Source: Rhynchopus euleeides (Eukaryota > Euglenozoa > Diplonemea > Diplonemida > Diplonemidae). From it: a stretch of DNA of 64,000 bases. The DNA is taken from NCBI GenBank assembly GCA_963210315.1, contig OY723310.1, positions 1-64,000 on the forward strand. The letters run 5' to 3'. The stretch's first letter is position 1. Each line of letters opens with the position of its first letter. The translations under genes and the position numbers were made by a program. Shown here piece by piece: positions 46,430-58,904 of this stretch. Below the pieces are notes generated by a model. It saw only the letters and a program-made list of their open reading frames with translations. It did no database searches and was not told the DNA's origin.

Positions 46430-49060
46430 AGATCATCCGCGGCGCTCCGATGCAGAGGTGAACTTCGGTGGGCTTGGCTCTTGGAGCCCTCGGTTCGGCT
46501 GCGCAGGAAGCGGCTACTTCTGCGGAAGGTTCCTCCCGGAGCTCACGGCTCAGCTGTAGAGTGGTACGGAGAGAACGCCCAGTTGTGTATGAGGTCTTCT
46601 GCTCATGGGGTTTGCCCTCGGGGCACAGGTCAGCTGCGGAATCGCAGAAGATGGCCGGTAGAACGGGGGTTCCTCTCATGCGATGAGCTCCAGATGAACT
46701 AATGACTAGTTGTGTGGGATGGTTACTCACAGCTCAGCTGTTGAGTCGCAAGGAACAGTCAGATGCGCGGATGTTCCTGGAACTCGGGCTCGGCTGTGGC
46801 GTCGAAGAAGAGCGGCTCGTGGAGGTCTTCACCTCCTGGAGCTCAGGAAACCCAAGTCTCTCCCGCTCGACTGTGGGGTCGCAGGGCGGACAGCTAGTGC
46901 CGGACAGGACTTCTTCTCCGACGAACAGCTTCTGGTGTTCATGGATCACGAGTGGTGAATGTTTGCGCGCGGGTGCTCCTGGTGAGCTCAGGGCCCGCTG
47001 TGGCGTCGCAGGCGCAGCAGCGAGTGGTGTAGAGGTCTTCATCTAATCACGATCAGCTCCGGGAGCACAGGGCTCACTGTGGAGTCGGGGAACGACCAGC
47101 TCATGATCTTCTCGTGCGGTCAGCTTCGGCCGCTGTGGAATTGCCGGCAATACAGCTGATGGTCTTCTCGTGTTCCGGGAGCTCAGGGCTCACTGTGGGA
47201 CTTCAGGATTTTCGGGCCAGATGCAGGTCGTCAGCACCACCTGCTTCACCCCCTTCAGCGCCATCTCCTCGGGGGGCCGACACTGCAGGGAGGCAGGTCC
47301 ACAGGTCGACGCGAAGGGCCACCGCACCCGAGTGGCCCACACCCTCCGGCCGCACCGCGACGTCCACGGTGCGCCCGAAGAAGTCGACACGCTTGTGAGA
47401 GCGACTTCCTCCGAGGCGACCGGTCCGCTGTTCACCCCAACCCGCACGGGTGTCAGGGGACGGTGAAGAGTGACTCGTGCATCCGCAGTGCAAAGTTAAC
47501 CCCTGCTGCGGTGCAACGGCAGGTCACCGAAGGAGTCGCCGGTAGTGTTCACCTCATACCCGCCCCCTCCCGAGGGACTCGTGGGTTGTTCCCATTGTGG
47601 ACACGGCTGGCGCGTTTCGTGGCATCAGGTGCCGCCTCTCCTGTATCGATGCCGATGCACGGATGTCTGTGAAACCACTCGGCTCAGTCTGTGAATCGCC
47701 TGTCCCGGGGACAACCCGCGCCCGCTGCACCCGGTTGAACCCCCTCGCGCTCTGCAGCACCTCAAACGCTGAATCCGGCATATGCGGCTGATACGACCGC
47801 CGGTTATCCACGCTATCACAGAGGGCGCTCGTCACCCCTGGGAGGCGAAGCCCAGCCCCCGAGGATCTCCTCCGCACTGTCCAGGTCTTGCTCCGCGAGG
47901 AACTCGCGATGCGGCGCACAGTGACGGTCGTCAGCTGCATCGCATCCTTCTCTGCGAGCATCTCTCTGGAGGAGCCGTGCTGGACCCAGAACCCTGCGAG
48001 ACAGGTTGTCACCTCTCTGCGGGTCCGAATCGGAGGGGGCCCTGGGGGGTCGAGTCGCGAACGAACAGCTGATGATCTTCTCATGCTCCGGGAGTTCGAG
48101 GGCCCACTGTGGAGTCGCGAAGCGAACAGCCCATGGTCCTCTCATGCGGTCAGCTCCGGGGGCTCAGGGCTCACGTGAAGTCGCAGGTGAAACAGCTCGT
48201 GACATACTCATGCTCCGGGGGCTCGGGGGTCCACTGAGGAGTCGCGAAGCGAACAGCCCATGGTCCTCTCATGCGGTCAGATCCGGGAGGTCAGGGCTCA
48301 CTGTGGCGAACAGGCGAACAGCTCGTGACATTCTCATGCTCCGGGAGCTCAGGGCTCACTGTGGGGTCGCAAAGCGAACAGCTCATGGTCGTCTCATGCG
48401 GTCAGCTCCGGGAGCTCAGGGCTCACTGTGGAGTCGCAGGCGAACAGCTCGTGATACTCTCATGCTCCGGGAGCTCAAGGCCCACTGTGGAGTCGCGAAG
48501 CGAACAGCTCATGGTCCTCTCCTGCGGTCAGATCCGGGAGCTCAGGGCTCACTGTGGAGTCGCAGGCGAACAGCTCGTGATACTCTCATGCTCCGGGAGC
48601 TCAAGGCCCACTGTGGAGTCGCGAAGCGAACAGCTCATGGTCCTCTCCTGCGGTCAGATCCGGGAGCTCAGGGCTCACTGTGGAGTCGCGTAACGAGCAG
48701 CAAATGGTGCACGTCTTAATCTAATGCACATCAGCTCCTGGAGCTCAGGGCCCGCTGTGGAGTCGCAGGAAGAAACGGCTCGCGGTGCAGAGGTCTTCTT
48801 TTCCTGTGATGGGCTCCTAGGCTCAGGGCATACTAAAGAGGCACAAGGAACGGCTAGTGGTGTGTGCGGTTTTCCTGGAGCTCAGGGCTCGACTGTGAAG
48901 TCACGGAGAAAAAGCGCGGCTGGCGATGCAAAGGTCACCTGTGGAGTCACGAAAAAACAGCTGGTTGTGCTCTTGGAGCGCAAGACAGCTGCGGGGGCGC
49001 TTGTGTGGAAGTGCCTTTGTGAGGTTGCACCTGGAGCTCACGGCTCAGCTGTGGCAGCAA
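46430..49060. repeat. 63-bp tandem array with 126-bp dimers, interrupted
   Basis: Units share GCTCCGGGAGCTCAGGGCTC, ACTGTGGAGTCGC and GAACAGCTC. At 48421, 48547 and 48673 exact copies start 126 bp apart, so the array is organised in dimers. Units at the edges (46430-47210 and 48720-49060) are strongly diverged. A non-repeat stretch of about 830 bp (roughly 47215-48050) interrupts it. The open frame across 48006-48719 exists because 126 is a multiple of 3. Confidence 0.7.
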
Positions 49061-49093
49061 TCAAGGAACAGGTGGCCAGGTCTATTTTGGTCA

Positions 49094-49290
49094 GAAAAAT
49101 GTTTTGTTGACCGCTTCCACCACTCCTCTGCACAAATCTCACGACCGGCTATTGTGTGTTTGTGTTGTCTGAAGTACAGAAGGTGTGGTGGAGCACGAAG
49201 AAAGGGGAACATGACAGAGGTGATGACGCCAGTCCTTTCTAGTATCGTATTTCCTCCTATACACAATGCTGCGCTGTGTTTTGGATGGTA
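49094..49290 (+). repeat. Dispersed repeat B, second copy
   Basis: A near-identical copy of 44126-44330, placed at the end of the 63-bp array and ending at the same base pattern (GGATGGTAT). The next 500 bp show no gene. Confidence 0.75.
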
Positions 49291-49791
49291 TGAAAAAAAA
49301 TTATGATCCCGTGAAGCGTTGTGCTCAAACATGCAACTAACACGGTTTTTTTCAGGAATGGTGGATCTGGGCCCGGAGGGTCGAGCTGGGACCAGGAGGG
49401 ACCCATCACATGCCCCTCCCAGCAGTTGCTATTCACGCCAGCTCCAGGCAATATCCCTCATTTCCCTCAGTGACCTGGTGACAGTGACTCTCGCTCGGCT
49501 GACGCTCCTTGATGGAGATCTCTCACAGGTTGCACTACAAGGGATGGACAGCACTGTTCAACATCATCAGCAACGACACCTTGTCACCAATGCGGGGAAG
49601 AAGCACCACCAAGAAATTGGCAAACCGCTGATCATGGTAGTGGTGCGTTAGCTGGAGGTCCGCTTCGCATCAATCGCACTGTTTCGCGTTGTAGGGTCAA
49701 TTCTTGATGATGGATCCACAAGCCGGTGGAGAAGCTGCTTGAAAACACTGCACGATGATCTGACTACAACGCTCACATCATCGTTTTTCCA

Positions 49792-50050
49792 AGCTCAGAG
49801 AGAGGTTGCCCCCACAGGTGTGGTGGCCTACTCAACCGACCGCAACATGGGAACTTTGTGGAAGTAACCGCCGTGGGCTCTAGGCCCTTTGGCCCTGAAA
49901 CACATACACATTTGATGGGCTGCAATACGCACTGTGGAAAAAAAATGACCCCACTACGATCCGCACGGAGCTCAAAAATGCAAATAAAGGCCGTTTTGGG
50001 AGGAAATACAATCTCGACACCCTGGGCTCTGGAGGGGGGTGTCGAGCCGA
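49792..50050 (+). repeat. Dispersed repeat A, second copy
   Basis: A diverged relative of 42016-42240, slightly longer because of insertions. The following sequence to about 50930 contains no recognisable gene. Confidence 0.6.
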
Positions 50051-50939
50051 GACCCCTGCGCTCGCCTCTAAGGCACTCTGGATTTTTATTATGTCATCCA
50101 GATGTCACATCTGGGTCCAGGAACACCGGTTTTTGGCCTCAGGAAGTCGAAAAATATGTGTGAAAATTTTTATTTCTGACCAGGACCCCCTAAAAGGCCG
50201 ATTTCCCCTGTTTCCACATAGGGGATTTCATGCAACGCCCGCTCGTGTGTTGAGTGTGTTATCCGCGACGTGGACGCGGTCGCCCTCTCCCTCCCAGAAG
50301 CCACTGATCTCCCTCATCCAACTTCACCTCCGGATGTACGCGGCACGTGCTTGGGTTGTCCTGTCGCAGTGCAGCAGAAGTTCCTCTGTGCACTGCTGCC
50401 CAAGCCAAATGGCTGCACGGAATATGCCACGCAGAGTAACGTGGTATCGCGTGACCAGCTCGTGAGGCTTGGTGCCCCGAATCGAATCGATAGGCTGCGA
50501 GTTGCATTGCCTCAGTCAGTTGATGTCCTTGTGTGTGCATTTTTGTGCACAACAGTCCCTTGGGTATCTGCAGCGCAGGTGCCTGCACTGGACCAGGACT
50601 CCTGATTTGCCTCTGGCACTTGTTGATCGGAACGGATGCGGCGACATGCCACGGTACCCATGGATAGCCATGCCGGCACGAAAGTACGTTCACGACGGTT
50701 GATTACCATTGCTGCACTCTGTCAGACCCCGAAGGGTCTCAGCACACCTGAACGCCCACCAGGCCCCCCAGCAGGGGGTGAAACCAAAGGGTCCCCCCTG
50801 GGGTTTTTCGACCCAAAGTTTTCGAATTCGACATGTCCCCGGGATTTCCACTATGTCGCAGATTTCGACCATTGGGTCAAGAAAACCTAAAAATCTAGGG
50901 GGGAGGTGCTGAAGGATTGCACTGAAAATTTTATCTAAC

Positions 50940-51045
50940 TCGGTCAAAATTCCAGGCACAGGGTTGTAAAATTTTGTGCAAAATGGGGGGATTTTTTGGG
51001 AAAATGGCCAAAAAAAGAGTGTGGGGAGTTGGGTCCAGTTTAGCA
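50940..51045 (-). repeat. Diverged inverted relative of the 226-bp repeat
   Basis: The reverse complement contains TTTGCTAAACTGGACCCAACTCCCCA and the following TCTTTTTTT as in 15011-15236 and 17432-17657, but the flanks differ. This shows that the 226-bp sequence belongs to a dispersed family. From 51046 to 52139 no gene is recognised; a short frame at 51847-52143 has no known motif. Confidence 0.55.
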
Positions 51046-52139
51046 AAGTCCGTGTATTTGGACGCGGCCCCTCAGATAAGGAAGCCGCGTCTCAGGTGCG
51101 ATATGGGGTGTTGTAGAATTTCAGGGTTCGTCCCGAAATTCCCGTTCGAACCGCTATCCCAGGTCCGACTCAAAACTGTGCTGGGCTCTCGGAGACGGGA
51201 GCTCGAAAGTGGGAAGACCAAGCCAATTGTTTGTCCGTGCGAGGATCACTCCTCGACACTGTGTGGAAACCCTGCAGGGCACATCCATGAGACGGCGTGG
51301 CTGACATCACAACAGAAGGACAGAAGAACATGAGACCACGAGTAAGCTGGCCGTGGCCATCGCAAAATTTTCGACAACATAGCACGGTCGAGAGGAACTC
51401 GCTCTTCCCGGCCCCATTCAGGGGACGGTACACCTAAGGACAACCAAAGACGGTCACCTTGCAGTTGGGGCAACGCCTGCATGTACGCAGATTAAATTGC
51501 AGCATACTTCCCCTACATCAAGAGCCGTTTGTCAAGCCTCAGGTGTTGCGGTTGTAGGGCTCCGAATAACACCCAGTTCCATCGGACGGTAACGAGGATC
51601 TTGGCATCGACGAGCCACAGACTGTGACACTTGACAGTCGGGATCGCGTCCGAAACCTTGTAGGCAATGCCATGCCGATGGAAGGCCCACCGGGCCCTTG
51701 GGGGGACCCGGGGTCTCAGACGGTGGGAGGCACTCCAGAGTGGCGTCTGACCTGCGACCGGCGCGGACTGCGCTGCAACACCGCGACCGAGGGCACCCGC
51801 AACAACATTTGGATGCGGGACACAGCATCTTCTGAGATGCTCGGCGGTGAGAGCGGGTCTCTGTGTTCCTCAGGAAAGCGCACAGAATGAGGTAGGCACT
51901 CAGATGGAGCCGAGCGCGGCAGCTGACGGGGGTTCTGTCAGGCAGCGTCGCAACAGCGAGCAGAACTCCTGCAACCCCAGAACAGGAGTCGCTGTGACAC
52001 AGGGCCAACAGGAGAAAACCAGGGAGTCCTCACAATATCAGGCACGGAACTGGAAGCGCAAACAAACAGACAGCCGAATAGAAGTCGAAGTGAAACGGTT
52101 GTACAAAGGGCTCGGCTTTACCGACGTCCTTAGTACAGA

Positions 52140-52300
52140 GTGAAACGACGACGCCGCCGAAGGCGGTCAATCCGCCGCCCGAAGGGCGGCGGAAAAATTT
52201 TTGGGGTGTTTTTGGGTGAAAATCCGGGCAACCCGGGCCCTTTGGGACCATATAGGCCAGGAAAGGCCAAATTTTTCGACTTTTTTCGGAAATTTTTCGA
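52140..52300. repeat. Dispersed repeat with GGCGGC hairpin
   Basis: GCCGCC/GGCGGC inverted motifs (52150-52195) are followed by a block whose reverse complement matches 30030-30075. Directly downstream, CCGGACAGATACAG is tandem at 52318-52365. Confidence 0.5.
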
Positions 52301-52639
52301 TTTTTCAGAGTGTGGCAGTCCGGACAGATACAGATGGTAAAAGTCCGGACAGATACAGAGGGTAAAAAAGCGCTTCGCGCGAAAAAATTGGCCCCTTGGC
52401 ACCTTGTCCCTGTGGCTGTGCTGTGAACAGTGTGACTATTGTTGGCGTCCAGCTCACTGTGTCATGCGCCTTCTCCATGCCTCCATGATTGATCGTCTTC
52501 TTGGTTTTGGGCAATTAAACGTGTCACACAGTTTTCTGCCTGCCCTTCCTGGAAAGTGGCCCTTCCTGCGAAAGTCCTCCTGTCCTGATAGGAGTGCTGT
52601 ACTGAGGCTCTTTAATGGCCGGGCTCCGGCTACTGTCCT

Positions 52640-55037
52640 GAGAGGAGTCCTGTACTGATAGGAGTGCTGTACTGACAGGAGTGCTGTACTGACAGGAGTC
52701 CTGCACTGATAGGAGTCCTGTACTGATAGGAGTGCTGTACTGACAGGAGTCCTGTACTGACAGGAGTCCTGTACTGATAGGAGTGCTGTACTGACAGGAG
52801 TCCTGCACTGATAGGAGTCCTGTACTGATAGGAGTGCTGTACTGACAGGAGTCCTGTACTGACAGGAGTCCTGTACTGATAGGAGTGCTGTACTGACAGG
52901 AGTCCTGTACTGACAGGAGTCCTGTACTGATAGGAGTGCTGTACTGACAGGAGTCCTGCACTGATAGGAGTCCTGTACTGATAGGAGTGCTGTACTGACA
53001 GGAGTCCTGTACTGACAGGAGTCCTGTACTGATAGGAGTGCTGTACTGACAGGAGTCCTGTACTGATAGGAGTGCTGTACTGACAGGAGTCCTGCACTGA
53101 TAGGAGTCCTGTACTGATAGGAGTGCTGTACTGACAGGAGTCCTGTACTGATAGGAGTGCTGTACTGACAGGAGTCCTGTACTGATAGGAGTGCTGTACT
53201 GACAGGAGTCCTGCACTGACAGGAGTCCTGTACTGATAGGAGTGCTGTACTGACAGGAGTCCTGTACTGATAGGAGTGCTGTACTGACAGGAGTCCTGTA
53301 CTGATAGGAGTGCTGTACTGATAGGAGTGCTGTACTGATAGGAGTGCTGTACTGATAGGAGTGCTGTACTGACAGGAGTCCTGCACTGACAGGAGTCCTG
53401 TACTGATAGGAGTGCTGTACTGACAGGAGTCCTGTACTGATAGGAGTGCTGTACTGACAGGAGTCCTGTACTGATAGGAGTCCTGTACTGATAGGAGTGC
53501 TGTACTGACAGGAGTCCTGTACTGATAGGAGTGCTGTACTGACAGGAGTCCTGTACTGATAGGAGTGCTGTACTGACAGGAGTCCTGCACTGATAGGAGT
53601 CCTGTACTGATAGGAGTGCTGTACTGACAGGAGTCCTGTACTGACAGGAGTCCTGTACTGATAGGAGTGCTGTACTGACAGGAGTCCTGTACTGACAGGA
53701 GTCCTGTACTGATAGGAGTGCTGTACTGATAGGAGTGCTGTACTGACAGGAGTCCTGTACTGACAGGAGTCCTGTACTGATAGGAGTGCTGTACTGACAG
53801 GAGTCCTGCACTGATAGGAGTCCTGTACTGATAGGAGTGCTGTACTGACAGGAGTCCTGTACTGATAGGAGTGCTGTACTGACAGGAGTCCTGTACTGAT
53901 AGGAGTGCTGTACTGACAGGAGTCCTGCACTGATAGGAGTCCTGTACTGATAGGAGTGCTGTACTGACAGGAGTCCTGTACTGACAGGAGTCCTGTACTG
54001 ATAGGAGTGCTGTACTGACAGGAGTCCTGTACTGATAGGAGTGCTGTACTGATAGGAGTGCTGTACTGATAGGAGTGCTGTACTGACAGGAGTCCTGCAC
54101 TGACAGGAGTCCTGTACTGATAGGAGTGCTGTACTGACAGGAGTCCTGTACTGATAGGAGTGCTGTACTGACAGGAGTCCTGTACTGATAGGAGTCCTGT
54201 ACTGATAGGAGTGCTGTACTGACAGGAGTCCTGTACTGACAGGAGTCCTGTACTGATAGGAGTGCTGTACTGACAGGAGTCCTGTACTGATAGGAGTGCT
54301 GTACTGACAGGAGTCCTGCACTGATAGGAGTCCTGTACTGATAGGAGTGCTGTACTGACAGGAGTCCTGTACTGACAGGAGTCCTGTACTGATAGGAGTG
54401 CTGTACTGACAGGAGTCCTGTACTGACAGGAGTCCTGTACTGATAGGAGTGCTGTACTGATAGGAGTGCTGTACTGACAGGAGTCCTGTACTGACAGGAG
54501 TCCTGTACTGATAGGAGTGCTGTACTGACAGGAGTCCTGCACTGATAGGAGTCCTGTACTGATAGGAGTGCTGTACTGACAGGAGTCCTGTACTGATAGG
54601 AGTGCTGTACTGACAGGAGTCCTGTACTGATAGGAGTGCTGTACTGACAGGAGTCCTGCACTGATAGGAGTCCTGTACTGATAGGAGTGCTGTACTGACA
54701 GGAGTCCTGTACTGACAGGAGTCCTGTACTGATAGGAGTGCTGTACTGACAGGAGTCCTGTACTGACAGGAGTCCTGTACTGATAGGAGTGCTGTACTGA
54801 CAGGAGTCCTGCACTGACAGGAGTCCTGCACTGACAGGAGTCCTGTACTGATAGGAGTGCTGTACTGACAGGAGTCCTGTACTGATAGGAGTGCTGTACT
54901 GACAGGAGTCCTGTACTGATAGGAGTGCTGTACTGATAGGAGTGCTGTACTGACAGGAGTCCTGCACTGACAGGAGTCCTGTACTGATAGGAGTGCTGTA
55001 CTGACAGGAGTCCTGTACTGATAGGAGTGCTGTACTG
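52640..55037. repeat. 17-bp minisatellite, about 140 units
   Basis: The unit is GGAGT(G/C)CTGTACTGA(T/C)A, with a few CTGCACTGA variants. The two main variants alternate in short higher-order patterns. The array is bracketed by a 57-bp segment (about 52591-52647 and 55024-55080) containing CTCTTTAATGGCCGGGCTCC, so the segment duplicated with or around it. The minus strand is open in all three frames because no unit variant makes a stop codon; no host protein is inferred from this. Confidence 0.95.
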
Positions 55038-55080
55038 AGGCTCTTTAATGGCCGGGCTCCGGCTACTGTACTGAGAGGAG

Positions 55081-55435
55081 TTCTGTCCTGAGAAAGTCCT
55101 CCTGTCCTGACAGGAGTCCTGTACTGAGAAAGTCCTCCTGTACTGGTAGAAGACTTAGCAACGTGGAGCGAGGGGGCGGGGAAATCTTTAATGACCGTTC
55201 CTAAAATTTTTTTTGTGCGCGCGTCCTGTCGTACTGAGGCTGCATGGTGGGGCTAGCGCAGCAGGTTCTACTTTTGCTCCTTCGGGATCTTAGCACTGTA
55301 ACATGCACAACACGAACAACAATGCTCTATGGCAAACAAGCCGCGTGACCGGGGTTGAGCTGCTGTGGTCAGTGAGGCCGCGGCGTAAAAGAGGGCTGGG
55401 CGAGGTTCTAGCATTCACAGGGGGCAGCCCTGGGA
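55081..55435. other. Spacer after the minisatellite
   Basis: Degenerate 17-bp-like units (55081-55150) fade out. 55208-55290 resembles the palindrome-arm segment at 2115-2180, including GCAGCAGGTTCTACTTTT. No gene. Confidence 0.4.
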
Positions 55436-56505
55436 GTGGGGCAAAGATGTCTGGGGGGGGGGGGGGGGAGACGAGGAGAGGAAGGGAGGAAGGGAGGACG
55501 GGGGAGGGGAGGACGAAAAGAGCCGGACCAAACGCTGTCCCCGGAGTCGCCTCCTAGGCTCGCGGGGGTCCAGGAAAAGAAATCGGGGGGGGGGGGGGGT
55601 GTGCACGGGCCCCGGCTGCCGGCCGACTACCGCTCCGACGCCTCACTGCCAATTTTGGGAAATTTTGAGTCTTTCCCCAACGTGGCATCCCCTCCCCCTT
55701 TGCCGGAGAACACCCCACCTCCCTTTCGTCTTGTCACTGACCCGGGTACACAGACAACCGGCGGGCTCGGCAAATCAGCAAAGGTGCTTTCATCAAAGCG
55801 CGCTGCCCAGTCGTCGCAGTCTGAACCTGGATTCACCTTCCTGCCCCCTCATGTCCCATCTGCCGCAAAGAGAGAGGCGGATGCCCTTGGCGCGCCCGAC
55901 ATCCCGCCACCGGGAAAAACACCTGCAACTTGCGCAACGGTTAGCGCCTTGGACGTCCGGCCTTTCCCAGGCTTACTTCCCCTACCCCTCTGCAAGGGTA
56001 CTCATTGCCCCTCGTTCCTCTCACCCCGCCCCCAGGGCGCCCCTGTTGTAAAACCAAAGGCCGTTGGGCCATCTGACTCGAAACCTCCAGCAGTGGCTAC
56101 CGGCTTCCTGTTTGATGCGCCAAGCCGGCCGACAAATAACAGTAAAGTCAAGGCATGGAGGTGGTTACTTCCCCCTTGCGCGATTGATCCCATTCCCCAC
56201 AAGGTTCGTCTGTCGAAGATCCATCGGCAGAAACGTTTCCGAGCCCGGGCTTTCCCTTTTGACCCCCCCCCCCGCCAGATCAGGCGTTCATCAGACTTCC
56301 TTCCCAGTAAGTGGAAGGTCCCGCGCTATTTTCTACGCGCGGCCGAGGTATCACCCTCCGAGCTTCATTCGGTGGAGCCTCCGACCTTCAGTGTTCACGT
56401 GCCTTTCCCCATTTTAACAAAAGAAAGGAGCAGATCGCGCCCGTGTGGTGTGACTTAGTAACTGACTTGGATAGCGTATCAGTTCTCGTGCGTCGTCTTT
56501 CGTAG
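55436..56505 (+). pseudogene. LINE C-terminal fragment, Pro/Ser-rich tail
   Basis: A 340-codon frame without an early ATG ends at 56458 with 'KERSRSRPCGVT', matching in style and position the end of the LINE-1 ORF2 ('ATRRRAKPCGVT'). Its last 250 bases and the following 45 match 16997-17304. The body is Pro/Ser/Lys-rich like the last 580 residues of LINE-1. Most likely a 5'-truncated copy of a related LINE that has kept its frame. Confidence 0.5.
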
Positions 56506-57358
56506 ATGATCTGTACGATGCGGATCCGCTAATCCAACATAGCAAACGAAATTTGGCCAATGTAAACCCCCCTCACACCTATTGTTTACCTACAGCTATT
56601 GTTTACATAAAATTATTTACATGTATTGTTTACATACGATTATTATTTACATGTAATTATTTTTTTTTGGAGTTGTGCTAACAACGCAGGAAACTTTGCT
56701 ATGCAGATCATGCAGGACACACCACACCCGCAGCAGGCGTGTGGGGTGTTCTCGCGATCGACGAATACCCGCTGGTTCTTCTCTCCCCTTTCTGATTTGC
56801 AGACACAAAGTTTTGGTTTTTCGAAAATTTTTTGAAGGTGTTCTAAAGGGCCAGACTTGGTACCTCGGTCACCAAAGTGACCCCACCACGATCCGCATGG
56901 ATTCCAAACAATGCAATGGAGAGTTTTTTTTTGTCGGCAGCCAACTGCCTCCCGGCCCCCCTCGGCCAAGTGGCTTGTTTTCCTTAGAGCATTGTTGCTC
57001 AGAGCCCGTAGAACTGCCAACACTATCGACACATGTCACTGAACACGGCGGAATGGGACCTTCGCTGCATGAGGCGCAGGCACTGGAATCCAATGTCACC
57101 CCCCCCAGGCGGCCCTGGAGGGGTGTGACCTACACTAACTACCACCCCGTGGCTATGTCACCTAAAAAAGGTGTGTTTATGTCACCCCCTCCCGATTTTT
57201 GCACCTGTGGGGTGACATATACACGGGGGGGGTGGTACAGGGGTGGAGCTTGGGGGTTTTTTCGGGTCAGCTGACCTGATTTTCTGCAGGCCCTCACAAA
57301 AAATCAGGTCAGGGGCAGAGCATTTTATAGGGGGTCTAAAGTGAGGCCAATCCTCACA

Positions 57359-58734
57359 TTTAACCCTTTCTGTCCGGGAAGCCACTACAGTGGCTTTGCA
57401 CTTTGCTTACGTAAGTAAATAATTATGCACTTCGAATTTTTCAAGATTTTTTTGTATGGTAAAAAGGGGGAGCTCAATCCTTTCAAATGCAGCAAGGGTT
57501 CATGGGAAAGGTGGAGATCCGTCCAACGTACTGCCGGAGGACAATTGCACCCTCAGATGAGATTTTCGGGTTTGGGTAGTCCCTCACGGCCCCTATTTAC
57601 GGGTCAACCATATCAGGTGTTCTTGTGCCCCATTTCGCTCGACTCCCCCGATCGTGGAAAGCTCTGGGGTTATTCTCCGCAAAAACACATCGATATGCAG
57701 ACCCACAGAACACATTTCGACCCATCACAGGCGCGAGAGCTGGGGGGGCTGGGTGGGTATCAGAGGGTCTTGGGCAGGTATGGCCACTACAGTGGCTTTC
57801 ACTTTGCCTATGCAGGCAAAGTTATTTGAATTTCGAATTTTTCAAGATTTCTTTTTATGGTGGAAACGGGGTGGACGAATCTTTCAAATGCAACAAGAGT
57901 TGGTCGGAAAAGCGAAACTCCGACCAACTTGGCTCTGTAACAAAATTGCATCACAAGGTGGAATTTTCGGTGGTTTTGCCCTTGAAACCGCCTCCTGAAC
58001 CTGCGTGGGAGGTATCGAGCTTTCCCAGGCATCTTTTTGCCCGATTCCTTCGATAAGGGAAAGGTTTCCGACAGATGTCATCTGGGAAATCAGTTTTCAG
58101 ACCTCTGCATCTCGAATATCCGCCCCAACGGGCTGTGCCGATGCACCACCCGATTTCGGCCTCCAGCCACCCATCAGTGAAATATGGTGGAATTCTCTGA
58201 TGGAGATTTGATGCCGTCAGTCATCGGGCGGACATCCTCCATGGCCCCAGAGGGGCAGGGAAGGGTGTTCTACCTCGATCCAGGTGCCCAACGGGCTAAC
58301 GGGGTCGCTGGGGTGGCTCACAGTCAGGTCCCTCAGAACAGGTGTTTTTGCACCTGTTGATTTATTTGCCTTGTGTAAACCACTGCCTTCCCAAGTAAAT
58401 TGTCTTCCGCTCCACCTTTTTCAACATTTTTTTTTATCGGGAACTGCGCTGGAGCAGAACTGTTCGAGAACGCCATAGAACCCGAATTTTTTGGGCGGTC
58501 ACACACCGCCCCGAATTTTTTTCTGGATTTTTTGCACCTCGATTTTTGGTTTCTTGGGCGAGGCCCACATGTGAAATTTTTTTTCGGGAAAAAATCCGGA
58601 ACAATGCAACGTTCTGCGCAAACGCAGTTCCCGATAAAAAAAAATGTTGAAAAAGGTGGAGTAGAAGACAATTTACTTGGGAAGGCGAATTTTCCCAAAA
58701 ATCGAAAAAATACCCCCCGGACAGAAAGGGTTAA
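57359..58734. repeat. Nested element with TTAACCCTTTCTGTCCGGG ends
   Basis: AACCCTTTCTGTCCGGG at about 57361 is mirrored at 58717-58734. Inside, a segment of about 420 bp that starts with a CCACTACAGTGGCTTT hairpin and runs on through CGAATTTTTCAAGATTT occurs twice in tandem (near 57380 and 57785). No gene. Confidence 0.45.
58386..58686. repeat. Foldback element with 65-bp inverted ends
   Basis: 58386-58450 and 58622-58686 are inverted copies, starting CTTCCCAAGTAAATTGTCTTC, with a 170-bp centre. It is a MITE-like element inside 57359-58734. Confidence 0.65.
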
Positions 58735-58904
58735 AAAAAAGATTTCCGGGAAAAATCCGGGGGTGGAAAACTGGTGGCGGCTGGGCAGCCTCGCAGATGA
58801 GAGTGGACTCATGCCCACAGACTGCGAGCAACTTACCCGACCGTTTTTCTGTCCAGTTTCTTTGTCAAACCCCGAGAAAACGCAGGCCGCGAAGGGACGG
58901 ACGT

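Noticed and set aside
48006-48719. 237-codon plus-strand frame
   Set aside because: It translates the 126-bp tandem dimers, a multiple of three, and shows no domain.
52454-54967. Very long minus-strand frames (about 840, 670 and 730 codons)
   Set aside because: They are the three frames of a stop-free 17-bp tandem repeat; no non-repeat domain or start signal supports a gene.
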